Shown: positions 51,783 to 60,742, counted from the stretch's first letter. The stretch: 64,000 nucleotides of DNA from Pedobacter psychrodurus (GCF_004331735.1 NZ_SJSO01000005.1:62001-126000), one strand, 5' to 3'. The notes: generated by a model from the sequence alone, not told the origin. Translations and numbers: made by a program.

Positions 51783-53297
51783 ATGGTTATGAAAAAAATA
51801 TTGATATTTATAATAGCGATTACCTCCATTACAGGTGTTATATCGTGTAAGAAAGGTTTTTTAGATGTAAACAAGGATCCGAATAATCCAACATCTACAA
51901 CACCTAATTTTTTACTTCCCAGTATTATTTCAAATGGTTTTTCAATGCAGGCCTTTGAAGCGTACCAGTTTACCGGCATTTTAACTCAGAACGTTGGAAG
52001 AAGAGGCGCACCAAATGGCGCATTTGAACAATACTACTTTTTACCAAACGTAAGGCCCTTTCAGGATACATATCAAATTGTAGGGGCAAATATTCCGCCT
52101 ATGATTGATATTGCTATGAAAGAAGGATCGCCATATTATGTTGGTGCTGGTAAGATTATGTATGCACTTATTTTAGCACATGCTACAGATTTGTTGGGTG
52201 ATATTCCATATACAGAAGCATTTCAGCCTGCTTTAACAATTTCGCCAAAATATGATACTCAAGAATCAATCTACGCAGCTGTAAACAAGTTATTGGATGA
52301 AGGGATCACAGAATTGCAAAAACCAGCATCAAGTAATAGCAGGCCTTTTTATATAAGTACACCAAGTATAAGCGGAGACATTCTTTATAAAGGTGTTACT
52401 GCATCTTGGATTAAGCTGGCATACTCTATTAAAGCAAGGCAGGCCAATCATTTAACAAAAAAATCATCTTATAATCCTACAGCGGTTTTGGATTTAATTG
52501 ACAAAGGTTTAAGTTCAAACTCAGAAGATGCTCAGCTACAATGGCAAGCTGTAACCAGTACAGTATTAAATTCTACAAATGTATTCGGCCCAACGAGAAA
52601 CAATATGGCCGCAATTACCTACGGTAGGTTTTTGATAGAAATGCTTAATGGTAAAAATTTACTGGGCGATGCCGCTCTGCCGGATGATCCCCGACTGCCA
52701 ATCATGGCCACAGCAACAAGTACAGGAACACAACCGGGTGCCAATAATGCGCAGGCATTAACCACAGGAGTGGTTTCTGATTTCTACACAAGCTGGTATG
52801 CTACCGAGGTATTCAATGCAGCAAACAATTCAGGCGTTTTTCAAATTTTAACAAATGCTGAAGTTCGCTTTATTGAAGCTGAAGCAGCCTTTAGAGCAGG
52901 AAATCTGCCTAGAGCCTATAAAGCTTATCGCGATGGTATAATAGCGCACATGGATAAACTGAGTGTTCCTACTGCCCAAAGAGATGCTTATATGCTAACA
53001 CCAGCCGTGGTTCAGGTGAGCACAAGTTTAACGCTAAAGGATATCATGCAGCAAAAATATATTGCGCTATTTATGAATCCTGAAAGCTGGACAGATATGA
53101 GGCGCTTAGATTATAGCCAGACCTTTTATCCTGGGTTCTACTATCCTGCAAATCCTAATCCTGCTGCAAAAAACCTGTACCCTCAAAGAACATTGTATCC
53201 ATTAACAGAAATACAGCTTAATCCAGCTGAAGTAGAGAAACAAGGCGCAAATGCCCAAGACTATTTTTTAAAACCATTGTGGTGGAATCAGCCATAA
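51783..53297 (+). CDS. SusD/RagB-like (SusD/TPR) outer-membrane lipoprotein, copy 2
   Basis: Lid lipoprotein for the second SusC. Lipobox TGVISCKKG places the lipidated Cys near residue 22. The mature start CKKGFLDVNKDPNNPTSTTPNFLLP is characteristic of the SusD-like group seen in many peptide/nutrient SusCD sets (SusD_2-like). C-terminal QKYIALFMNPESWTDMRRLDY is the family end motif. About 504 residues. ATG at 51783 or 51789 is likely the start; the stop of susC is 6 or 12 bases before. Tightly linked to susC and to the downstream lipoprotein. Confidence 0.92.
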   Translation: MVMKKILIFIIAITSITGVISCKKGFLDVNKDPNNPTSTTPNFLLPSIISNGFSMQAFEAYQFTGILTQNVGRRGAPNGAFEQYYFLPNVRPFQDTYQIVGANIPPMIDIAMKEGSPYYVGAGKIMYALILAHATDLLGDIPYTEAFQPALTISPKYDTQESIYAAVNKLLDEGITELQKPASSNSRPFYISTPSISGDILYKGVTASWIKLAYSIKARQANHLTKKSSYNPTAVLDLIDKGLSSNSEDAQLQWQAVTSTVLNSTNVFGPTRNNMAAITYGRFLIEMLNGKNLLGDAALPDDPRLPIMATATSTGTQPGANNAQALTTGVVSDFYTSWYATEVFNAANNSGVFQILTNAEVRFIEAEAAFRAGNLPRAYKAYRDGIIAHMDKLSVPTAQRDAYMLTPAVVQVSTSLTLKDIMQQKYIALFMNPESWTDMRRLDYSQTFYPGFYYPANPNPAAKNLYPQRTLYPLTEIQLNPAEVEKQGANAQDYFLKPLWWNQP

Positions 53298-53315
53298 TAA
53301 TATAAAATTACAAAC

Positions 53316-53759
53316 ATGAAAAAGACATCTATATTTTATCTGCTATTTGCTTCTTTAATGGTTTTATATGCCTGCGATCGTAGCAAAGACCCTATTTATC
53401 AAAAAATAAATGATAATAGATACCCGGTAATATTCTCCAATACAACTTTTGTTTCTCCATCCATTCCTGCAACAGGTTTGGCAAAGGGGAGTGTAATTAA
53501 AGTTGAACTAAATTTTTTACCAACAGATCCGGTAAAAGAAATTCAGTTTTATCAGAAAGTAGATTTAGCCGACTCAACAATTATTTCTACAGTTCCTTAT
53601 GCTTCGGCTTTTTCGAAAAGTAAGAATTGTGATACGCTTATTTATAATTATACTGTACCTTCAGCTCCAGCTATTGGTGCTGCAATTGTTGTACGTGCCA
53701 GGGTTTTAAATCAGAATGGATTATTTAAAGATCGGACGTTTAGCTATAAGATAAAATAA
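53316..53759 (+). CDS. Small surface lipoprotein of the second susCD operon, unknown function
   Basis: 147 residues, unrecognised. Lipoprotein signal: MKKTSIFYLLFASLMVLYACDRS, with Cys20 as the lipidated residue. The rest is beta-rich (VIFSNTTFVSP, SVIKVELNFLPTD, EIQFYQKVDL, SAPAIGAAIVVRARVLNQNG, DRTFSYKIK), about one Ig/FN3-type sandwich. It begins 18 bases after susD and is followed by a very strong terminator, so it is the third gene of this operon. Such small lipoproteins often serve as accessory substrate-binding proteins next to SusCD; here this is inference. Confidence 0.8.
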   Translation: MKKTSIFYLLFASLMVLYACDRSKDPIYQKINDNRYPVIFSNTTFVSPSIPATGLAKGSVIKVELNFLPTDPVKEIQFYQKVDLADSTIISTVPYASAFSKSKNCDTLIYNYTVPSAPAIGAAIVVRARVLNQNGLFKDRTFSYKIK

Positions 53760-53772
53760 CTTAATTAATCCA

Positions 53773-53814
53773 GTATACTGAAAAAGCAGCCCTTCGGCTG
53801 CTTTTTCAGTATAC
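53773..53814. terminator. Strong bidirectional terminator after the second susCD operon
   Basis: A perfect 19-bp stem (53773-53791 with 53796-53814) closed by a CTTC loop; the upper part is AAAAAGCAGCC / GGCTGCTTTTT. It ends the susCD-lipoprotein transcript and the convergent barrel gene. Confidence 0.95.
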
Positions 53815-53825
53815 AAATGATTTCT

Positions 53826-54428
53826 TTACAAAATTTTAAATCCCAAACTCAATTGAAACAAGTTAGGTTTTTGGCTGTATTTTTCGCTTTTACTGATGTT
53901 TGATAAACCAGCTTCGTAACGCAAATCAACAGAAATACTACCCACATCTACACCAGCACCAGCCTGTAGGCCCAATGCCTGGTTTTTGTAGTTGTCGAAA
54001 TCGGTAGCTTGCTGGTAAGCTGAACTAAATGACGAATTTTCATCCAGAATAAATGAAATAACCGGACCAGCCATTAAGCGGAAGTTTAAATTTTTAGCAC
54101 CAAATTTTGTTCCCAATAACACAGGAACATCTAAAGTGGTAAATTTTACTTTTCCTTCAGCAGCAACTTCATTTCCGTTATCCTGCGTAATGCTGATAAA
54201 TTTGTTGCCTTTACTACCAATGTAGGCTTCGGGCTGTACATAAAAGCTAGCGCCGCCAATACGTGCCCAAGCACCAACCTGGTAGCCTAAGCGGTTTTCT
54301 TCACTCGCGAAATCTGCATTTAACTTGGCTAAGTTTACACCTGCTTTAACCCCGAGGTTAAATGTTTGTGCCTTTGATGTTGCCCAACCTATGGTTAGGA
54401 AAACAATAGAGAAGATGATCTTTTTCAT
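53826..54428 (-). CDS. Outer-membrane beta-barrel protein (porin/PorT-like family)
   Basis: Small outer-membrane barrel of about 200 residues. The start is ATG 54428, giving signal peptide MKKIIFSIVFLTIGWATSKAQ; a longer reading from 54494 would place 22 non-signal residues before it. The mature part begins TFNLGVKAGVNLAKLN, the usual first strand of the PorT/OMP_b-brl_2 family, and continues with alternating strands (YQVGAWARIGGASFYVQPEAYIG, LDVPVLLGTKFG, LNFRLMAGPVISF, GAGVDVGSISVDLRYEAGL) to a terminal strand FQLSLGFKIL. Function unknown; probably structural or a small channel. Monocistronic. Confidence 0.85.
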   Translation of the reverse strand: MKKIIFSIVFLTIGWATSKAQTFNLGVKAGVNLAKLNADFASEENRLGYQVGAWARIGGASFYVQPEAYIGSKGNKFISITQDNGNEVAAEGKVKFTTLDVPVLLGTKFGAKNLNFRLMAGPVISFILDENSSFSSAYQQATDFDNYKNQALGLQAGAGVDVGSISVDLRYEAGLSNISKSEKYSQKPNLFQLSLGFKIL

Positions 54429-54639
54429 GTTGTTTAATTTGTTTTTAAGGATTATAAAACCATAAACCATCAGTGATGCATGGTATGGTTTCATTTTTAA
54501 AATTTGTGTTAACGGTTTTTAATACCCGATTAGGTTTTATAACGCGCTTTTAACACAATTGTCGTGCAAAAATAATTCGCGAATCTCCACTTTTTTTGTC
54601 ACATCACATAAAAAGGTATTAACCTGAGTAAATATTTTT

Positions 54640-54647
54640 TACTTTTG
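54640..54647 (+). promoter_or_regulatory. -7 box upstream of the 71-residue protein gene
   Basis: TACTTTTG, identical to the box in front of the helicase gene, 19 bases before the ATG at 54666. No TTG/TTTG at the right -33 spacing. Confidence 0.4.
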
Positions 54648-54665
54648 CATCAAATAAAATATGCC

Positions 54666-54881
54666 ATGGCTAATTTTCAACTTACTTCAGAAACTGCATT
54701 TAAAGTAAAAACTAAGTTTTTAAGGAAATACCGCGATCTAGCAAACGAGCCTTTAGAATTTACGCCAGGCAAAGAAGATCAACTGATTGAAGATTTAATG
54801 CGTTTGGTAAAACGCGACCGTACCTATATCGAATTTACGATTCAAAAAGCACTTGCCGATACCAAAGGTAACAGACTTTAG
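54666..54881 (+). CDS. Small conserved protein, unknown function
   Basis: 71 residues from the ATG at 54666 (MANFQLTSETAF); a second ATG at 54661 is in another frame, and a TTG at 54645 lies in the -7 box. The product is charged and helical (VKTKFLRKYRDLANEPLEF, EDQLIEDLMRLVKRDRTYIEFTIQKALADTKG) with no membrane segment or signal. The promoter, sensible composition and clean start support a real gene. It precedes the S41 peptidase gene by 183 bases that contain another -7-like box, so it is likely its own unit. No family recognised. Confidence 0.6.
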   Translation: MANFQLTSETAFKVKTKFLRKYRDLANEPLEFTPGKEDQLIEDLMRLVKRDRTYIEFTIQKALADTKGNRL

Positions 54882-54981
54882 TCTGATTTTTCTGCTTTCA
54901 TTCACCTCAATTTTAGCGTAACGCTTAATTTACGCATCGACCAAATAAGCTGTTTTTAATATTTATCGCTTTTTGTACATT

Positions 54982-54989
54982 TACGTTTG
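54982..54989 (+). promoter_or_regulatory. Possible -7 box for the S41 peptidase transcript
   Basis: TACGTTTG matches TAnnTTTG; it lies within GTACATTTACGTTTGTAC, whose ends GTACA/TGTAC are inverted. It is 76 bases before the ATG, so a leader of about 60 bases is implied. Confidence 0.3.
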
Positions 54990-55064
54990 TACACAATTAC
55001 TAAATAATCTTTCAAACAGGGGGTAATCCATTTACTTGCCCTATTGGAATTAAAATATAAAGGG

Positions 55065-56756
55065 ATGAAAAAACTAAAATATGGTCTTTTAGCAGCTGGT
55101 TTCGGGGTAGCCGTTTTATCTTTTTCATTTAAAGAAGATTTGTTTCTGGTTTCTAAAAACCTGGATATTTTTGCCTCTCTCTATAAAGAAATCAATATCA
55201 ACTATGTAGATGATACCAATGCTCCTCAATTGATGAAAACCGGTATTGATGCCATGTTGGATAGTTTAGATCCTTATACCGAGTATGTTCCCGAATCGGA
55301 AATTGAAGATTACAAGTTGAAATATGTAAGCACACAGTACGGAGGCATTGGTGCCAGCACTGTTTTTATCGATGGTAAACTGTTTATTAACGATGTTAGT
55401 GAAGGTTATCCGGCAAATAAAAGTGAAATTAAAGCCGGAGATCAGGTAGTGAGCATAAACGGAATTGCTATAAAAGGTAAAGACCGTCAGGAAATTAGTC
55501 AGTTGTTGCGTGGCCCTAAAGGAACACCGGTAGATTTGTTGGTGGTTAGAGATGGAAAGGAAATTACTAAAAAACTTGTCCGTGATGAAATAAAACAGCC
55601 TAACGTTTCTTACGCCGGAATGGTTGGCGATGGAATAGGTTATATCAAGCTCGATAAATTTCTGGAAAATTCTGGCCAGGAAGTTAAAGATGCCCTGTTG
55701 GCTATTCAAAAAGAAAACCCTAAAGGCGTAGTTCTAGATTTGAGAAACAATGGTGGTGGTATTTTGCAGGAAGCGGTTAAAATTGTGAACCTCTTTGTGA
55801 ATAAAGATCAGCTTATTGTAACCCAAAAGGGCAAAAATGTAGAGAAAACCATTGCTTATAAAACACTTTTAATCCCGGTTTCTACTTCGGTTCCGTTAGT
55901 AGTGCTTGTAAATGGAAATTCGGCCTCAGCCTCAGAAATTGTTGCGGGTTCTTTACAGGATTTAGATCGTGCAATTGTAATTGGTCAACGTAGTTACGGC
56001 AAAGGCTTGGTTCAGCAAACCTTCAACCTGCCTTACAACAGCTTGGTTAAAGTAACGGTTGCTAAATATTATACACCATCAGGCAGGTGTATCCAAAAAT
56101 TAGATTATGCACATAAAAACGCTGATGGTGTTGCTGAGCGTTTTGCCGATTCGACCATGGTAATGTACCAAACCAAAGCAGGAAGAAACGTGTACAGCGG
56201 TAATGGTGTTTATCCCGATATCGTGGTTGATGCCATAAAGCTCAGCCCGATTACGATTTCAATGCTCAATAAAAATCTTTTCTTTAACTACGCAAATCAA
56301 TACAGGAAAGAAAAACCAAGTTTGGCATCAGCCAAAACTTTCCAGTTATCTGATGCAGATTATGCTACATTTTCTGGCAGTTTGGCCGATAAAGATTTAA
56401 CTTACCTAAGCCGTACTGAAAGATTGCTTTCCGATTTAAGGTTAGAGGCTGAAAAGGAAAATAAATCTGCTGAAGTAAAAACCGACCTGGAGAATCTTAA
56501 ATATAAACTTACCTCTTCTAAAAAAACTGATCTGGTTAGCCATAAAGCAGAAATAAAAAGAGTTTTAGAAACACAGATCGTAAGCCGTTATTTTTACGAA
56601 AAAGGAAGAATTGAGCAGAGCTTCCAATACGATAAAGAATTGGCTGCGGCAAAAAACCTTTTTACTAACCAATCGCAGATACTGGCCATTTTAAAAGGAG
56701 ATGGAAATTATAAGGTGATTGGAAAACCTACCAAAGCAACCGCATCAATAGACTAA
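55065..56756 (+). CDS. S41-family C-terminal processing peptidase (CtpA/Prc-like)
   Basis: Serine peptidase that cuts proteins near their C-termini in the periplasm. 563 residues from ATG 55065 (MKKLKYGLLAAG, signal or anchor helix). Order: N-terminal helical part, PDZ domain (about 80-165; QYGGIGAS, GYPANKSEIKAGDQVVSINGIAI), then the protease core with YIKLDKF and VVLDLRNNGGG; catalytic Ser288 in NSASASEIVAG and Lys313 in SYGKGLVQ, 25 residues apart as in the family. A C-terminal helical extension of about 150 residues (KTFQLSDADYATF to the end) is typical of Bacteroidota members. GH29 follows 28 bases downstream and may be co-transcribed. Confidence 0.95.
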   Translation: MKKLKYGLLAAGFGVAVLSFSFKEDLFLVSKNLDIFASLYKEININYVDDTNAPQLMKTGIDAMLDSLDPYTEYVPESEIEDYKLKYVSTQYGGIGASTVFIDGKLFINDVSEGYPANKSEIKAGDQVVSINGIAIKGKDRQEISQLLRGPKGTPVDLLVVRDGKEITKKLVRDEIKQPNVSYAGMVGDGIGYIKLDKFLENSGQEVKDALLAIQKENPKGVVLDLRNNGGGILQEAVKIVNLFVNKDQLIVTQKGKNVEKTIAYKTLLIPVSTSVPLVVLVNGNSASASEIVAGSLQDLDRAIVIGQRSYGKGLVQQTFNLPYNSLVKVTVAKYYTPSGRCIQKLDYAHKNADGVAERFADSTMVMYQTKAGRNVYSGNGVYPDIVVDAIKLSPITISMLNKNLFFNYANQYRKEKPSLASAKTFQLSDADYATFSGSLADKDLTYLSRTERLLSDLRLEAEKENKSAEVKTDLENLKYKLTSSKKTDLVSHKAEIKRVLETQIVSRYFYEKGRIEQSFQYDKELAAAKNLFTNQSQILAILKGDGNYKVIGKPTKATASID

Positions 56757-56784
56757 AACCTAACCAAACTATACCGCTATCCTT

Positions 56785-58110
56785 ATGAAGAAATTAGCCC
56801 TAATATGCCTAGTGCTATTAATCGCCTTACAATTAAAAGCGCAGGATTATACACCTACGGCCTCTAATTTAAAACAAAGAGTTTGGTTTAACGATGCCCG
56901 GTTTGGTTTATTTATCCATTGGGGACCTTTTAGTATACCAGGAAGCGGCGAATGGGTAATGAACGAACGAAAGTTGAATGTTCATAATTATACCAACCTT
57001 AAAGATTTTTTCAACCCTGTTGAGTTTAATGCCGAACAATGGGTGAGCATGGCTAAGAATGCCGGAATGAAATACATTACGCTAATTACCCGGCACCATG
57101 ATGGTTTTAGCATGTGGGATACCAAATATTCCGATTTCAACATCATGAATACGCCCTATAAAAAAGATATTGTAAAAATGATGGCCTATGAATGCCATAA
57201 GCAGGGCATAAAACTATACCTGTATTATTCGCTGTTAGATTGGCGCAGGGAAGATTATCCGCACAAAACCGGGCGTACTGGGCAGAACTCAGGTAGAACT
57301 GGCAAAGGTGATTACGCAAGTTATTTGCAGTTTATGAAAAACCAATTAACCGAGTTGTTGACCAATTATGGTGAAATAGGCGGGATCTGGTTCGACGGGC
57401 ATTGGGATCAGACCGAACCAGAAGGATCAAAAGACAGGACATCGCGGATTGATTGGAAATACAATGAAATTTATGGTCTAATCCACAAACTTCAACCGCA
57501 ATGTATGATTGGTAATAACCATCACCTTACACCTTTTGCGGGAGAAGATTTTCAGATGTTCGAACGCGATCTTCCTGGTGAGAATAAATCGGGCTTAAGT
57601 TTTCAAAAGGCATCAGATAAATTGCCGCTCGAAACCTGCGAAACCATTTCAAATTCCTGGGGATATAATTTGAGCGATACCTATTATAAATCGAATAAAG
57701 AACTGGTTCATATGTTGGTTAAAGCAGCAAGTTTGGGCTCCAACCTTTTACTGAACATCGGCCCGATGCCGAGTGGTAAAATCCAGCCCGAGTTTCAAGA
57801 TCGTTTAGCAGGCCTGGGCGATTGGCTTAAAATTTACGGCGAGAGCATATATGGTACAAAAGCAGGATTTATTAAACCGCAAGCTTGGGGAAGCATTACA
57901 CAGAATAGCAACAAAATTTATATCCATATTGTTGATGGAAAAACTACGACAATTGATTTAGAAAATGTTCCAGTAAAGAAAATCAAAAAGGCGTATTTAC
58001 TGAAAGATAAAAGCATTGTAAACTATACCTTTAAAAAATCAAAATTGTCAATTACCACCACATTAAATAGCGCAGAACCCGATCAGGTAATTGTTTTGGA
58101 GATTGGATAA
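56785..58110 (+). CDS. GH29 alpha-L-fucosidase, exported
   Basis: Retaining exo-alpha-L-fucosidase. Signal peptide 1-19 (LALICLVLLIALQLKAQ). (beta/alpha)8 signatures: RFGLFIHWGPFSIPG, AGMKYITLITRHHDGFSMWDT (His pair), and the nucleophile Asp204 in GGIWFDGHWDQT; NSWGYNLSDTYY and LGSNLLLNIGPMPSGKIQP close the barrel. 441 residues; the C-terminal beta domain after about residue 360 is short. No CBM. The gene lies before GH92 and GH2 in the same direction, with a 277-base gap containing a palindromic repeat and an operator-like palindrome. It may remove fucose from complex glycans. Confidence 0.93.
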   Translation: MKKLALICLVLLIALQLKAQDYTPTASNLKQRVWFNDARFGLFIHWGPFSIPGSGEWVMNERKLNVHNYTNLKDFFNPVEFNAEQWVSMAKNAGMKYITLITRHHDGFSMWDTKYSDFNIMNTPYKKDIVKMMAYECHKQGIKLYLYYSLLDWRREDYPHKTGRTGQNSGRTGKGDYASYLQFMKNQLTELLTNYGEIGGIWFDGHWDQTEPEGSKDRTSRIDWKYNEIYGLIHKLQPQCMIGNNHHLTPFAGEDFQMFERDLPGENKSGLSFQKASDKLPLETCETISNSWGYNLSDTYYKSNKELVHMLVKAASLGSNLLLNIGPMPSGKIQPEFQDRLAGLGDWLKIYGESIYGTKAGFIKPQAWGSITQNSNKIYIHIVDGKTTTIDLENVPVKKIKKAYLLKDKSIVNYTFKKSKLSITTTLNSAEPDQVIVLEIG

Positions 58111-58128
58111 TGGAACTAGCGGGAGCAA

Positions 58129-58200
58129 TCGTCATTCCCAACTCGATTGGGAATCTTAATGCAATAAGCTTTAAGATTCCCGCCTGTGCGAGAATGACGA
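58129..58200. repeat. Palindromic intergenic element, copy 2 of the TCATTCCC type
   Basis: TCGTCATTC (58129-58137) and GAATGACGA (58192-58200) are perfect outer arms; inner hairpins are TTCCCAACTCGATTGGGAA and TTCCCGCCTGTGCGAGAA. On the opposite strand it aligns over nearly its whole length with the element at 17913-17986. Confidence 0.8.
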
Positions 58201-58333
58201 CTACTCTCACGGAACCTATTATTAGTAATTTATTTCTCGTTTTTTACAACCTATTATCTTCCTATAATTGGCTAAATTCAATGCTTTTACTTAATTTCAA
58301 CATAATTCTTCACCCCTTTATGAGAAAACAAAC

Positions 58334-58347
58334 GTAAAACGTTTTAC
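58334..58347 (+). promoter_or_regulatory. LacI-type operator in the GH92 promoter
   Basis: GTAAAACGTTTTAC is a perfect 14-bp palindrome with a central CG and the AAACGTTT core. It overlaps the start of TACTTTTA (58346-58353), a near -7 box, 41 bases before the GH92 ATG, a position suited to repression. Confidence 0.6.
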
Positions 58348-58387
58348 TTTTAGATTTTTAAATCTATTGTAGGAAATAATAAGCATC

Positions 58388-60646
58388 ATGCAGTTCAAGA
58401 AAATCTCTTCCATTCTATTTTTAACGGCTTCTCTTTTTACCAATAATACCTTTGCACAACAAAACACAAATTTAACCCAATATATCGATCCATTAATCGG
58501 ATCAGCAAAGCATGGACATGTTTTTGTAGGCGCAAATGTTCCATTTGGAGCAGTACAGCTCGGGCCAAACAATATTTTTGAAGGTTGGGACTGGTGCAGT
58601 GGGTATAATTATGCTAGTAATACGATTACCGGTTTTGCACATACTCATTTAAGCGGTACCGGAATCGGTGATTTAGGTGATATTTCGATTATGCCTGCTA
58701 CTGGGAAAATCCTTTTAGAAAAAGGCAAAACGGCCAATGATCCAGCGGGCTATTTATCTACATTTTCTCATCAGAATGAAATAGCCAAAGCTGGTTATTA
58801 CAGTGTGCTGTTAGATAAGTATAGTATTAAAGCCGAATTAACAGCAACTGAAAGGGTAGGTTTTCATCAATATACTTTTAAAAAAGGTGCTGAAAACCCA
58901 CATATTATTATCGATTTGATAGAGGGTATAGGCTGGGATGCACCAGTATCGGCATCATTTAAACAGCTCGATGCCACCACTATTGTAGGGCATCGTAATT
59001 CGAAAGGCTGGGCCGACGATCAACGTTTATATTTTGTAATTAAACTTTCACAACCGATTAAAAGTCTTGCGTTATATGACAGCACAGCAGTTAAAAGTGG
59101 TGTGGCATTATCTGGTAAAAAACTAAAAGCAGCGGTAAGTTTTAATGCCATTAATCATGATAAACTACAGATTAAAGTTGCTTTATCTCCGGTAAGCATC
59201 GAAAATGCTATTTTAAACCTAAAAACAGAATTGCCAGGCTGGGATTTTGCCACAACAGCCAAAAACAGCGATGCGAAGTGGGAAAAAGAACTGGCCAAGG
59301 TGAATATTGAAGCATCAAATACGACCAAGAAGGTGTTTTATACCGCTTTGTATCACACCATGGTGGCCCCATCACTTTTTAACGATGTAAATAAAGATTA
59401 CCTCGGTACAGATAAAAAGGTGTACAAAAAGGCCAGCTTTAATAATTTAACTACTTTCTCTCTTTGGGATACTTACCGTGCGGCAAATCCGCTTTTCACC
59501 ATCCTGCATCCGGATAAGGTAAACGATGTGGTAAATACCATGTTAGCCATCTATAAACAACAGGGTAAACTCCCTGTTTGGCATTTAATGGGCAGTGAAA
59601 CCAATACCATGGTGGGCTACCATGCCGTTCCGGTTATTGTTGATGCTTATTTAAAAGGATACCGCGGTTTCGATGTAAATCTGGCATATGAAGCTATAAA
59701 ACAATCGGCCATGCAGAAAACAGATGGCATTGAATACGTTCAGGCGCTTAAACACATTCCAGCCGATAAAATAAACGAATCAGTGGGTAAGGCTTTAGAG
59801 TATGCTATTGACGATTATTGCATTGCACAAATGGCGAAGGCACTGAATAAAACAGCAGATTACACTTACTTTAGCAAAAGATCAAAACTGTATAGTTTAT
59901 ATTTCGATCCGAGTGTTCAGTTTATGCGGGGTAAACTTACCAACGGAAACTGGAGAAGCCCTTTCGATCCTTTTTCGTCTAAACACCGTGAAGATGACTA
60001 TGTAGAAGGAAATGCCTGGCAATATACCTGGTTGGTGCCGCAAGATGTCGAAGGATTGATTAATCTTTTTGGAGGGGATAAAGCTTTTATCAATAAACTT
60101 GATTCGCTATTTACCTTACCTTTAGATTTGGGAACCAATGGTTCGCCTGATATTAGTGGATTGATCGGTAATTATGCGCAGGGAAATGAACCCAACCACC
60201 ACATTCCCTATTTATATACTTACGCAGGTCAGCCATGGAAAACTGCCGATCTGATCCGTAAAATCGACAAAGATTTTTATTCATCTAAGCCAGATGGATT
60301 GTGCGGCAACGAAGATGTAGGGCAAATGAGCGCTTGGTATGTTTTCTCTGCAATGGGTTTTTATCCCGTAAATCCTGCAAACGGGGCTTACGTTTTTGGA
60401 ACACCGTTGGTTAATCATGCGGTCATTTCACTGCCGGGAAATAAGAAATTCAATATTAAGGTTGAGGGTAATAGTGCTGAGAACAAATACATTCAGAAAA
60501 TTGTGCTCAATGGCAAACCTTATACTAAATCATTTATTCAGCACAAAACCATAACAACTGGCGGAAATATGCAAATTTATATGGGCAATAAACCATCAGC
60601 TACCTGGGGTGTAAAACAGGAAGACGGACCGGTTTCTGGAAAATAA
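58388..60646 (+). CDS. GH92 alpha-mannosidase, exported
   Basis: Calcium-dependent inverting exo-alpha-mannosidase family. Signal peptide 1-24 (SSILFLTASLFTNNTFAQQ). N-terminal beta-sandwich begins with the family motif YIDPLIGSAKHGHVFVGANVPFGAVQLGP and GFAHTHLSGTG. The catalytic (alpha/alpha)6 domain contains ALYHTMVAPSLFND, TFSLWDTYRAANPLFTILHP, VEGNAWQYTWLVPQDVEGLI (acid Glu region) and GLCGNEDVGQMSAWYVFSAMGFYPVNP (base Asp region). 752 residues, normal. Linkage specificity (alpha-1,2, -1,3 and others) is not readable from the sequence. The gene leads a GH92-GH2 run and carries a LacI-type palindrome at its promoter. Confidence 0.95.
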   Translation: MQFKKISSILFLTASLFTNNTFAQQNTNLTQYIDPLIGSAKHGHVFVGANVPFGAVQLGPNNIFEGWDWCSGYNYASNTITGFAHTHLSGTGIGDLGDISIMPATGKILLEKGKTANDPAGYLSTFSHQNEIAKAGYYSVLLDKYSIKAELTATERVGFHQYTFKKGAENPHIIIDLIEGIGWDAPVSASFKQLDATTIVGHRNSKGWADDQRLYFVIKLSQPIKSLALYDSTAVKSGVALSGKKLKAAVSFNAINHDKLQIKVALSPVSIENAILNLKTELPGWDFATTAKNSDAKWEKELAKVNIEASNTTKKVFYTALYHTMVAPSLFNDVNKDYLGTDKKVYKKASFNNLTTFSLWDTYRAANPLFTILHPDKVNDVVNTMLAIYKQQGKLPVWHLMGSETNTMVGYHAVPVIVDAYLKGYRGFDVNLAYEAIKQSAMQKTDGIEYVQALKHIPADKINESVGKALEYAIDDYCIAQMAKALNKTADYTYFSKRSKLYSLYFDPSVQFMRGKLTNGNWRSPFDPFSSKHREDDYVEGNAWQYTWLVPQDVEGLINLFGGDKAFINKLDSLFTLPLDLGTNGSPDISGLIGNYAQGNEPNHHIPYLYTYAGQPWKTADLIRKIDKDFYSSKPDGLCGNEDVGQMSAWYVFSAMGFYPVNPANGAYVFGTPLVNHAVISLPGNKKFNIKVEGNSAENKYIQKIVLNGKPYTKSFIQHKTITTGGNMQIYMGNKPSATWGVKQEDGPVSGK

Positions 60647-60742
60647 ATTCTAAACAAAAATGTAAAAGTCGGGGCAAGTTTTCCTGGTTTTTGCATTAAA
60701 AATTAACTACAAGAATAATATCAACTATAATATCCTAAATAA

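Noticed and set aside
58110..58337. 75-codon open frame after GH29
   Set aside because: Covers the palindromic repeat and part of the GH92 promoter; its sequence is a translation of the repeat.
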